Origin: an uncultured Prevotella sp.
GTDB lineage: Bacteria > Bacteroidota > Bacteroidia > Bacteroidales > Bacteroidaceae
Assembly: GCA_900762125.1 (NCBI GenBank)
Contig: CAAFFL010000157.1
Location: 1 to 5,873, forward strand
Length of the DNA: 5,873 nucleotides
Direction of reading: 5' to 3'
In this document: in pieces, positions 1 to 4,910 of the stretch
Layout of the letters: each line of letters starts with the position of its first letter
Position numbering within the stretch: the stretch's first letter is position 1
Notes under the pieces: generated by a model
Database searches by the model: none
The model's input: only the letters and a program-made list of their open reading frames with translations
Told to the model about the DNA's origin: nothing
Translations under genes and position numbers: made by a program

Positions 1-48
1 ATCGCCGCCCAGTTTTGCAACACCATCCAGCAGGACCTGAAGGGCTAG
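1..48 (+). CDS. C-terminal end of an unidentified protein (5' truncated)
   Basis: The frame starting at base 1 encodes 15 residues (IAAQFCNTIQQDLKG) followed by TAG at 46-48. Third positions are G/C-rich, as in the well-supported genes here, and the stop is followed by a hairpin-rich non-coding stretch, so this is plausibly the tail of a real gene entering from the left. The tail has no motif I recognise and I assign no function. It runs convergently towards trpS. It could be a chance open stretch, since 15 codons alone are weak evidence. Confidence 0.5.
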   Translation: MAAQFCNTIQQDLKG

Positions 49-97
49 TAACCCCATTAAGAAGCCCCATTTTGGCGGGGTGAACTCGGTCACCGTG

Positions 98-118
98 TTT
101 CGGCTTTCCAAGTCGAAA
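98..118. other. Short inverted repeat in the convergent intergenic region
   Basis: TTTCGGCTT (98-106) and AAGTCGAAA (110-118) can form a 9-bp stem with one G-U pair and a 3-nt loop. A weaker dyad, CCCC (65-68) with GGGG (77-80), lies just upstream. Neither is followed by a clear T-run on either strand, so neither is a convincing intrinsic terminator. They may help end or protect the 3' end of the plus-strand transcript whose gene stops at 48. Nothing else is recognisable in 49-126, and 172-231 holds only short dyads (184-196 and 206-219). Confidence 0.35.
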
Positions 119-126
119 GAGATAAA

Positions 127-171
127 AAAGCGCAGCAGATAGCCTTTTGCGAGGGCTAGGTGCTGCGCTTT
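127..171 (-). terminator. Rho-independent terminator of trpS, possibly bidirectional
   Basis: Arms AAAGCGCAGCA (127-137) and TGCTGCGCTTT (161-171) are perfectly complementary over 11 bp. Inside them TAGCC (140-144) pairs with GGCTA (154-158), separated from the outer stem by a 2x2 internal loop and closed by a 9-nt loop. Read on the minus strand, the hairpin runs into a T-rich stretch (TTTTTTATCTCTTT), the classic intrinsic terminator layout, about 60 nt past the trpS stop. On the plus strand the tail is weaker (TTTCTTC), so it may also stop the gene ending at 48. Confidence 0.85.
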
Positions 172-231
172 CTTCGTTGAGTCCTGCGTATGGCAGAACA
201 CGTGCCTCCCCGCTGGGAGTGCAATCTATTT

Positions 232-1320
232 CTATTGTTGGTTGAACTTTTCTTGTTGCTGCTGGATGAGGGCTGCGTCATCGAAGTAGTCGATGCGCAT
301 GGCGCGACGCACCTCGTCCATGGTCTGCGCGCCGACTTCGCGGGCCTTCTCCGTGCCTTTCTTTAGGATGTTGAAGATCTCGGGGATGTCCTTCTCCAGC
401 TCCGCGCGGCGCTGGCGGATGGGGTCGAGCATGCGGTTGATGACATTGTTGAGGAGCTTCTTGCACTTCATGTCGCCAATGCCGCCGGCAGTGTAGGCTG
501 CTTTGAGCTCGTCGAGGTTCTGGAACTCGGGCCAGAAGTCCTGGAAGTCCTGATCGGTGGAGAACGCGTCGAGATAGGTGAAGACGGCGTTGCCCTCTAC
601 GTGTCCGGGGTCGGCGACGTTGAGGTGCGTGGGGTCGGTGTACATACTCTTCACCTTCTTCCACACTGTGTCGGCGTCGTCGCTGAGGTAGATGCAGTTG
701 CCGAGGCTCTTGCTCATCTTCTCCTTGCCATCGGTGCCGGGCAGACGGCGCTGGGCAGCGTTCTCTGGCAGGAGGATCTGTGGCTCGACGAGGACAGGAG
801 CATAGATCTGGTTGAAACGGTTGACGAGCTCGCGCGTGACCTCAAGCATCGGCTCCTGGTCTTCGCCGGCGGGCACCGTCGTGGCCTTGAAGAGCGTGAT
901 GTCGGCGGCCTGCGAGACGGGATAGCAGAAGAAGCCGAGGGGGATGTTGGCCTCAAAGTTGCGCATCTTGATCTCCGTCTTCACAGTGGGGTTGCGCTGC
1001 ACACGGCTGACGGTGATGATGTTCATCAGGTAGGTCGTGAGCTCGGTGAGCTCGGGGATGCAGCTCTGGATGAAGATGGTGCACTTCTCCGGGTCAAGGC
1101 CGGCGGAGAGATAGTCGAGCGCCACCTCAACGATGTTCTGGCGGATCTTCTCGGGGTTGTCGGCATTGTCGGTGAGGGCTTGCACATCGGCCATGAAGAC
1201 GAACATGCGGTCGAAGTCGCCCGCGTTCTGGAGCTGCACACGACGGCGCAGACTGCCTACATAGTGTCCCAGGTGGAGCTTGCCCGTGGGGCGGTCACCT
1301 GTCAATATTACTTTTCCCAT
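232..1320 (-). CDS. trpS: Tryptophanyl-tRNA synthetase
   Basis: Class I aminoacyl-tRNA synthetase that activates tryptophan with ATP and charges tRNA-Trp in the cytoplasm. The 362-residue product has the HIGH-type signature PTGKLHLGHY (residues 11-20) in a Rossmann-fold start, and the KMSKS loop EKMSKSLGN (200-208). The segment PVSQAADITLFKATTVPAGE (134-153) matches the conserved substrate-binding core with its 'PAGEDQ' turn. It is somewhat longer than the roughly 330-residue E. coli type. I chose ATG at 1318-1320: an upstream in-frame ATG at 1383 would add 21 residues ahead of the Rossmann strand, overlap the upstream gene, and lie upstream of the promoter box at 1347-1354. No clear Shine-Dalgarno sequence precedes the start, as is common in Bacteroidota. 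The gene appears to be transcribed from its own promoter and ends at a strong terminator. Confidence 0.97.
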   Translation of the reverse strand: MGKVILTGDRPTGKLHLGHYVGSLRRRVQLQNAGDFDRMFVFMADVQALTDNADNPEKIRQNIVEVALDYLSAGLDPEKCTIFIQSCIPELTELTTYLMNIITVSRVQRNPTVKTEIKMRNFEANIPLGFFCYPVSQAADITLFKATTVPAGEDQEPMLEVTRELVNRFNQIYAPVLVEPQILLPENAAQRRLPGTDGKEKMSKSLGNCIYLSDDADTVWKKVKSMYTDPTHLNVADPGHVEGNAVFTYLDAFSTDQDFQDFWPEFQNLDELKAAYTAGGIGDMKCKKLLNNVINRMLDPIRQRRAELEKDIPEIFNILKKGTEKAREVGAQTMDEVRRAMRIDYFDDAALIQQQQEKFNQQ

Positions 1321-1346
1321 TGTTGTAATTTTATCTTCTTGAAGTG

Positions 1347-1354
1347 CAAAGGTA
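1347..1354 (-). promoter_or_regulatory. Bacteroidota-type -7 promoter box for trpS
   Basis: On the minus strand TACCTTTG fits the Bacteroidota primary sigma -7 consensus TAnnTTTG and is followed by C, as often seen. It lies in the 38-nt gap between the peptidase stop (1359-1361) and the trpS ATG (1320). Transcription would begin near 1340, giving a leader of about 20 nt. I find no good -33 TTTG at the usual spacing; the closest match is TTCTG at 1367-1371, too near. The box supports the shorter trpS start. Confidence 0.6.
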
Positions 1355-1358
1355 ACAA

Positions 1359-2429
1359 TTATTTTGCAGAACGGGGGATGCAAACGGCAATAGTTTTCAT
1401 TTTGACGTAATTATAGCTGAGGTAGATGAAGCCGCCGTAGCGGTTCGTGCGGCCCCAGGAGTTCTTTGCGAGGAAGAACGGGCGGCCGTCGCGGTCGTGG
1501 GCGAGGCCACAGAGCTCCAGGCAGTGGTCGTCAGTGGTCAGGCGGCGCTCGAAGGCGCGCTGGCGCTGCTGCTGGGTGACGGCTGCCTTGTTCGTGGCTG
1601 GACGGGAGAGAGAACGGTGATGGCTATCGCGGTCGGCGGGGAGCGTGGCACGGCCACGGGGCCAGTCGAAGCCCGGCTCGCTGATGTCGCCCTCCCAGCA
1701 GACGGGATGTCCCTGGCGTAGCGCACGGACGACGCGGTGCATCAGCGTGTCGATGGGGATGTTGAGGAAGCGGTCGCGGAGCTGGTTGTCGGGTGTCTCG
1801 AGGACGAACGGCTGGTAGAACGGATGGTGCGTGAAACTCGTCAGAGCATCGTATTCGCCGGGCAGACAGACGCTCTCGGCAAACTGGCGGGGCGTGTAGG
1901 TCATGCCGAGCATCGCCACCAGGCGCGGCAGGTAGCCGATGTTCTCGTCCATGACGTCGGCGAGGCGCTGGTCCAGACGGGTGAGGGTCGTCGCGGCGCG
2001 GGCGATGCTCTGGGCCTTCTTTGCCAGCGAGGTGTAGTTGACGCCTTCGAGGTTGTCGTAGGTGTCCAACGGCACGATGCCGTACTGTGCCATAAGGTCG
2101 GTGGTCATTGTCATCATGCCGCGCAGCGACACGGGTTGCTCGCCACGGGAGAGAAACGCGCGGCGAGCGGCATCACGCAGCAGCAGCCGTGCTAGATAGT
2201 CGGTGGAGAGCGTCACGGAATCGCCCTGCATCAGGTGCTCGCTCTCGATGGTTGCGGCCATGGCGTAGGCCCAGCAGAGCGGGCTACGGCCCTGGTCGCG
2301 CACGGGGGTGGTGCGGACAACATTGTCGTTGATGAACTCCCGTGGCGCTGCCGGCTGCTCCTTCGGCGCATGTCGGCCGCAGGAGGCTAGCATAAGGATG
2401 CTTAAACCTAGTATAAGCGGATTCTTCAT
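1359..2429 (-). CDS. C1 (papain-like) cysteine peptidase, predicted lipoprotein
   Basis: The 356-residue product starts with a lipoprotein signal: a basic start, hydrophobic stretch 4-14, and lipobox LASC with the lipidated cysteine at 17. The mature protein should be tethered to an envelope membrane. Papain-superfamily catalytic elements appear in order: the oxyanion glutamine Q46 in VRDQGRSPLCWAYAM, nucleophile C52 followed by W53, the general-base histidine H302 in DDHCLELCG, and N323 in AKNSWG. The order and the long middle region resemble the bleomycin hydrolase/aminopeptidase C branch (C1B), but residues after the histidine (CLELCG rather than the usual AM-type) are divergent. An Arg/Ser/Gln-rich stretch at about 255-298 before H302 looks like a lineage-specific insertion. 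It is probably a secreted peptidase or aminopeptidase; the substrate is unknown. It is upstream of and co-directional with trpS, with no functional link, and is expressed from its own near-leaderless promoter. Confidence 0.88.
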   Translation of the reverse strand: MKNPLILGLSILMLASCGRHAPKEQPAAPREFINDNVVRTTPVRDQGRSPLCWAYAMAATIESEHLMQGDSVTLSTDYLARLLLRDAARRAFLSRGEQPVSLRGMMTMTTDLMAQYGIVPLDTYDNLEGVNYTSLAKKAQSIARAATTLTRLDQRLADVMDENIGYLPRLVAMLGMTYTPRQFAESVCLPGEYDALTSFTHHPFYQPFVLETPDNQLRDRFLNIPIDTLMHRVVRALRQGHPVCWEGDISEPGFDWPRGRATLPADRDSHHRSLSRPATNKAAVTQQQRQRAFERRLTTDDHCLELCGLAHDRDGRPFFLAKNSWGRTNRYGGFIYLSYNYVKMKTIAVCIPRSAK

Positions 2430-2436
2430 GATATTG

Positions 2437-2469
2437 CAAAGTTACGGCTTTAATCATAAATAATGGAAA
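2437..2469 (-). promoter_or_regulatory. Promoter of the C1 peptidase gene, near-leaderless
   Basis: On the minus strand a -7 box TAACTTTG occupies 2437-2444, with a weak -33 candidate TTTC at 2466-2469 (21-nt spacer). Only 7 nt separate the box from the ATG at 2429, so the expected transcription start falls at or within a few bases of the start codon and leaves no room for a Shine-Dalgarno site. The -7 box is a clear consensus match; the start point is inferred. Confidence 0.65.
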
Positions 2470-2482
2470 CATTGCCTTTTAA

Positions 2483-2517
2483 TTTTGAATTATGAATTAT
2501 GAATTTTGAATTAAAGA
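2483..2517. repeat. Heptanucleotide tandem repeat in the divergent promoter region
   Basis: Five consecutive 7-bp units read TTTTGAA, TTATGAA, TTATGAA, TTTTGAA and a degenerate TTAAAGA; the first four fit TTWTGAA exactly. A partial unit (CTTTTAA) precedes them at 2476-2482. The run overlaps the -33 and spacer region of the plus-strand promoter, so each unit offers a possible -33-like TTTG or TATG. Similar AT-rich repeats seem to recur in Bacteroidota intergenic DNA from memory, but I cannot verify that here. Confidence 0.7.
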
Positions 2518-2528
2518 TAGTATCTTTG
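2498..2528 (+). promoter_or_regulatory. Promoter of the U32-sufE operon, apparently leaderless
   Basis: TATCTTTG (2521-2528) matches the Bacteroidota -7 consensus TAnnTTTG. A -33 candidate TATG sits at 2498-2501 with a 19-nt spacer; a better TTTG at 2505-2508 is too close (12 nt). Only four bases (CACC) lie between the -7 box and the ATG at 2533, so transcription should start at or beside the start codon, giving a leaderless mRNA. A start further downstream, for example ATG 2563 (Met11), is less likely because it would remove the conserved lead-in to the first strand. Confidence 0.7.
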
Positions 2529-2532
2529 CACC

Positions 2533-3792
2533 ATGAATGCAAAACTAGAAGATTTTGAGATCATGGCCCCTGTGGGCTCGCGGGAGTCGCTGGCGGCAGC
2601 CATACAGGCCGGCGCCGACTCGGTCTACTTCGGCATCGGACAGTTGAACATGCGGTCGCACAGTGCCAACCACTTCGACATCAACGATCTGCATGAGATT
2701 GCCGAGACCTGCAACGCCCACCATATCAAAACCTATCTCACGGTGAACACCATCATCTACGACGATGACCTCGAGACGATGCGCACCATCATCGACGCCG
2801 CTAAGGAGGCTGGCATCACCGCCGTCATCGCTTCGGACGTAGCGGTGATGAGCTATTGTAATGAGGTGGGCGTGGAGGTGCACCTCTCGACACAGCTTAA
2901 TATAAGTAATGTAGAGGCGCTGAAGTTCTACGCTCGCTTTGCCGACGTCAGCGTCCTGGCACGTGAGCTGAACATGACGCAGGTGACGCATATCCATGAG
3001 GAGATTGAGCGGCAGAACATCTGTGGGCCTCGTGGTCAGCAGATCCGTATCGAGATGTTCTGTCACGGCGCGCTGTGCATGGCGGTGTCAGGGAAGTGCT
3101 ATATGAGCCTTGCCAATGCTAACCGCTCCGCCAACCGCGGCGAGTGCGTGCAGATATGCCGGCGATCGTACACCGTGACGGACAATGAAACAGGCAACCA
3201 GCTCGAGATTGACAATAAATACATCATGAGCCCGAAGGACCTGAAGACCATCCGTTTCATCGACAAGATGATGAAGGCGGGCGTCAGGGTGTTCAAGATT
3301 GAGGGTCGTGCACGCGGACCAGAGTATGTCTACACCACGGTGACGTGCTACAAGGAGGCCATCCGCAGCGTCCTCGACGGCACCTTTACCGAGGAGAAGA
3401 AGGATGCATGGGACGAACGATTGGCAACGGTCTTCAACCGTGGCTTCTGGGACGGCTACTACCAGAGCCAGACGCTCGGCGAATGGAACAAACACTATGG
3501 CTCGCTGGCCACGGAGCGGAAGGTGCTCGTGGGCAAGGTGACGAAGTACTTCTCCCGTCTTGGCGTGGGCGAGATTGCCGTGGAAGCCACCGACTTCCAT
3601 GTAGGCGACAAGCTCCTCATCACGGGCAACACCACCGGCGCGATGTGGGTCACCGTCACGGAGATACATGACGACAACGGCAAGATAGACCATGCCGTGC
3701 AGGGCTTGCGCGTCAGCGTGCCGGTGCCGGGGAAGGTCAGGGAAAGAGATAAAGTATTTAGATTGGACAAAGTTACCAATAACGAGGATTAG
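2533..3792 (+). CDS. U32 family protein, probable Fe-S RNA hydroxylase (TrhP/RlhA-like)
   Basis: The 419-residue product carries the full U32 signature from E174 to S192, including HGALCMAVSGKCYMS. It begins with the usual TIM-barrel strand (EIMAPVGS, 9-16) and contains the conserved STQLNISN (119-126) and FKIEGRARGPEYV (254-266) segments. Residues about 328-412 look like the small beta-barrel C-terminal domain. Although named peptidases, characterised relatives TrhP and RlhA hydroxylate tRNA U34 and 23S rRNA, and UbiU/UbiV act in ubiquinone synthesis; these use a four-cysteine [4Fe-4S] site. The equivalent cysteines here are probably C182, C189, C205 and C209. C177, in the EMFCHG segment, is an extra cysteine nearby. 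The length is close to TrhP (about 450) and well short of RlhA (about 650), but the sequence does not decide tRNA versus rRNA. It is first in an operon, with sufE starting 4 nt after its stop. Confidence 0.93.
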   Translation: MNAKLEDFEIMAPVGSRESLAAAIQAGADSVYFGIGQLNMRSHSANHFDINDLHEIAETCNAHHIKTYLTVNTIIYDDDLETMRTIIDAAKEAGITAVIASDVAVMSYCNEVGVEVHLSTQLNISNVEALKFYARFADVSVLARELNMTQVTHIHEEIERQNICGPRGQQIRIEMFCHGALCMAVSGKCYMSLANANRSANRGECVQICRRSYTVTDNETGNQLEIDNKYIMSPKDLKTIRFIDKMMKAGVRVFKIEGRARGPEYVYTTVTCYKEAIRSVLDGTFTEEKKDAWDERLATVFNRGFWDGYYQSQTLGEWNKHYGSLATERKVLVGKVTKYFSRLGVGEIAVEATDFHVGDKLLITGNTTGAMWVTVTEIHDDNGKIDHAVQGLRVSVPVPGKVRERDKVFRLDKVTNNED

Positions 3793-3796
3793 AATC

Positions 3797-4213
3797 ATGA
3801 CAATTAACGAAGCACAAGACGAAGTCATTGCCGAGTTTGCAGACTTCGACGACTGGATGGACCGCTACCAGATGCTCATCGACTTGGGCAACGACCTGCA
3901 GATCCTCAACGAGAAATACAAGACGGAGCAGAACCTCATCGACGGCTGCCAGAGCCGCGTGTGGCTACAGTGCGACTTTGTCGACGGGAAGCTCGTCTTC
4001 ACCGCCGACAGCGATGCCCTCATCGTGAAGGGCATCATCGCGTTGCTCATACAGGTGCTCAGCGGACATACGCCGAAGGAGATCCTTGACGCGGATCTCT
4101 ACTTCATCGACCGCATAGGCCTGCACGACCATCTCTCCCCCACCCGATCCAACGGTCTGCTGGCGATGGTGAAGCAGATCAAGGCGTACGCCCTGGCCTA
4201 CAGCGTGAAGTAG
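3797..4213 (+). CDS. sufE: SufE, sulfur acceptor for Fe-S cluster assembly
   Basis: SufE takes the persulfide sulfur from the cysteine desulfurase SufS and passes it to the SUF scaffold in the cytoplasm. The product is 138 residues, the same length as E. coli SufE, with the active cysteine at position 51 in LIDGCQSRVWL. The C-terminal segment LSPTRSNGLLAMVKQIKAYA (113-132) is also typical. The frame extends upstream to 3692, but ATG 3797 is chosen because it gives the family length and follows the U32 stop by 4 nt, a spacing that suggests translational coupling. A weak GAGG (3784-3787) lies 9 nt before the start, inside the U32 gene. No SufS, SufB, SufC or SufD is in the window, so this sufE sits apart from a suf cluster, next to a likely Fe-S client. 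Its stop codon is the first three bases of a tandem repeat. Confidence 0.95.
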   Translation: MTINEAQDEVIAEFADFDDWMDRYQMLIDLGNDLQILNEKYKTEQNLIDGCQSRVWLQCDFVDGKLVFTADSDALIVKGIIALLIQVLSGHTPKEILDADLYFIDRIGLHDHLSPTRSNGLLAMVKQIKAYALAYSVK

Positions 4214-4257
4214 TTCTGTACTCCGACATCCATCTAGTTCTGTGCTCCGACATCCAT
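4211..4257 (+). repeat. Tandem 24-bp repeat, two copies, at the sufE stop
   Basis: Bases 4211-4233 and 4235-4257 are 23-nt copies with a single difference (A4220 versus G4244) and a 24-bp period. Each begins TAGTTCTGT and ends CTCCGACATCCAT. The first TAG is the sufE stop codon, so the duplication begins exactly at the gene end. The second copy supplies the left arm of the adjacent hairpin. Two copies without a spacer are not a CRISPR. The sequence could be part of a dispersed intergenic repeat; only a genome-wide search can tell. Confidence 0.85.
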
Positions 4258-4264
4258 GTCGGAG
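4245..4264. other. Perfect 9-bp palindromic hairpin before the methyltransferase gene
   Basis: CTCCGACAT (4245-4253) and ATGTCGGAG (4256-4264) are exact reverse complements separated by CC. In practice the top of the stem would open to a slightly larger loop. There is no T-run after it (AAATATGCG), so it is not a typical intrinsic terminator. It lies 15 nt before the chosen methyltransferase start, and the GGAG of its right arm (4261-4264) is the only Shine-Dalgarno-like sequence there, so folding would hide it. It could be a processing or stability element, or a translational control. Confidence 0.75.
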
Positions 4265-4279
4265 AAATATGCGATAACC

Positions 4280-4861
4280 ATGCGAAAGCTGCGAACCATC
4301 GAGATGCACCGCCTCTCCGTTGAAGAGTTCAAAGAGGCGCGGAAATTGCCGCTCATCGTCGTCCTCGACGATGTGCGGAGCCTCTATAATGTCGGTGCGG
4401 TGTTCCGCTCCTCGGACGCCTTCCGTGTCGAGGCGGTCTACCTCTGCGGCATCACCGCTACACCACCCAATGCGGAGATACACAAGACGGCCCTCGGCGG
4501 CGAGGACAGCGTCGACTGGCGCTACTTCCAGCGGACGGAGGATGCCGTGGAGGAGCTCCACCGGCAGGGCGCCTTCGTCTACAGTGTGGAGCAGGTGGAG
4601 GGGTCGACGAAGCTGCAGGAGCTAAGCACAAGCCTCACCCACGGCACCTCTCCTGTAGAGCAGGGTGCCGATACCCCTGCTCCACTCCTTTATGCCGTCA
4701 TCTTTGGCAACGAAGTGAAGGGTGTGAAGCAGAGCGTCGTCGACATGAGCGACGGCTGCCTGGAGATACCGCAGTTTGGAACGAAGCACAGCCTCAATGT
4801 CTCTACGACGGCGGGCATCGTCATCTGGGAGTTTGCCAAAGCGCTGATGATTGATCGTTGA
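4280..4861 (+). CDS. SpoU/TrmH family RNA 2'-O-methyltransferase
   Basis: SPOUT-class enzymes use S-adenosylmethionine to methylate ribose 2'-OH groups in tRNA or rRNA through a knotted active site, usually as dimers. In the 193-residue product motif 1 is NVGAVFRSSDAF (37-48, with N37 and R43), motif 2 is FGNEVKGV (142-149) and motif 3 is LEIPQFGTKHSLNVSTTAG (161-179, with N173), all in canonical order. No extra N-terminal RNA-binding domain is present, so it is a minimal TrmH-type protein; the target nucleotide cannot be read from sequence. ATG 4280 is chosen over ATG 4256 because the eight extra codons include A/T-rich TAT and ATA and the earlier ATG is inside a hairpin stem. Residues about 113-135 form a non-conserved insertion between the core and motif 2, whose DNA contains overlapping inverted repeats. 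The gene is third in the plus-strand run, 66 nt after sufE. Confidence 0.93.
   Translation: MRKLRTIEMHRLSVEEFKEARKLPLIVVLDDVRSLYNVGAVFRSSDAFRVEAVYLCGITATPPNAEIHKTALGGEDSVDWRYFQRTEDAVEELHRQGAFVYSVEQVEGSTKLQELSTSLTHGTSPVEQGADTPAPLLYAVIFGNEVKGVKQSVVDMSDGCLEIPQFGTKHSLNVSTTAGIVIWEFAKALMIDR
4643..4685. repeat. Overlapping inverted repeats inside the methyltransferase gene
   Basis: GAGCAGGG (4658-4665) is the reverse complement of CCCTGCTC (4675-4682); after one mismatch the flanks GT (4655-4656) and AC (4684-4685) also pair. A competing stem pairs GGCAC (4643-4647) with GTGCC (4665-4669) and CCTG (4652-4655) with CAGG (4661-4664). The two structures share 4658-4669, so they are mutually exclusive. 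They coincide with the poorly conserved insertion at residues about 122-135. This may be chance in GC-rich DNA or the mark of a small palindromic insertion. Confidence 0.5.
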
Positions 4862-4910
4862 TAACCCATCCTGGTATCTGTTTACCTGGATAGATGATTA
4901 ATAAACGCTT

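Noticed and set aside
1321..1383. Longer trpS start at 1383
   Set aside because: It would add 21 residues before the Rossmann strand, overlap the peptidase gene's end, and begin upstream of the TACCTTTG box.
601..1410. Long plus-strand open frame (269 codons) opposite trpS
   Set aside because: It lies entirely antisense to a gene with clear HIGH and KMSKS motifs, has no recognisable domain, and its composition reflects reversed GC-rich codons.
3088..3828. Minus-strand open frame (246 codons) opposite the U32 gene, with similar ones at 2545-3066 and 3965-4561
   Set aside because: Antisense to genes with complete family signatures; no domain, no promoter box, and histidine/valine-rich shadow composition.
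4211..4257. Two repeat units considered as a minimal CRISPR array
   Set aside because: The copies are separated by a single base, with no spacers and no cas genes nearby.
4256..4279. Earlier ATG (4256) for the methyltransferase
   Set aside because: The ATG is buried in the 9-bp hairpin stem, has no ribosome binding site, and the added codons do not resemble the gene's codon use.
4862..4910. Promoter or terminator in the gap before the last gene
   Set aside because: No TAnnTTTG box and no stable hairpin with a T-run; the only dyad is a 4-bp ATCC/GGAT pair.
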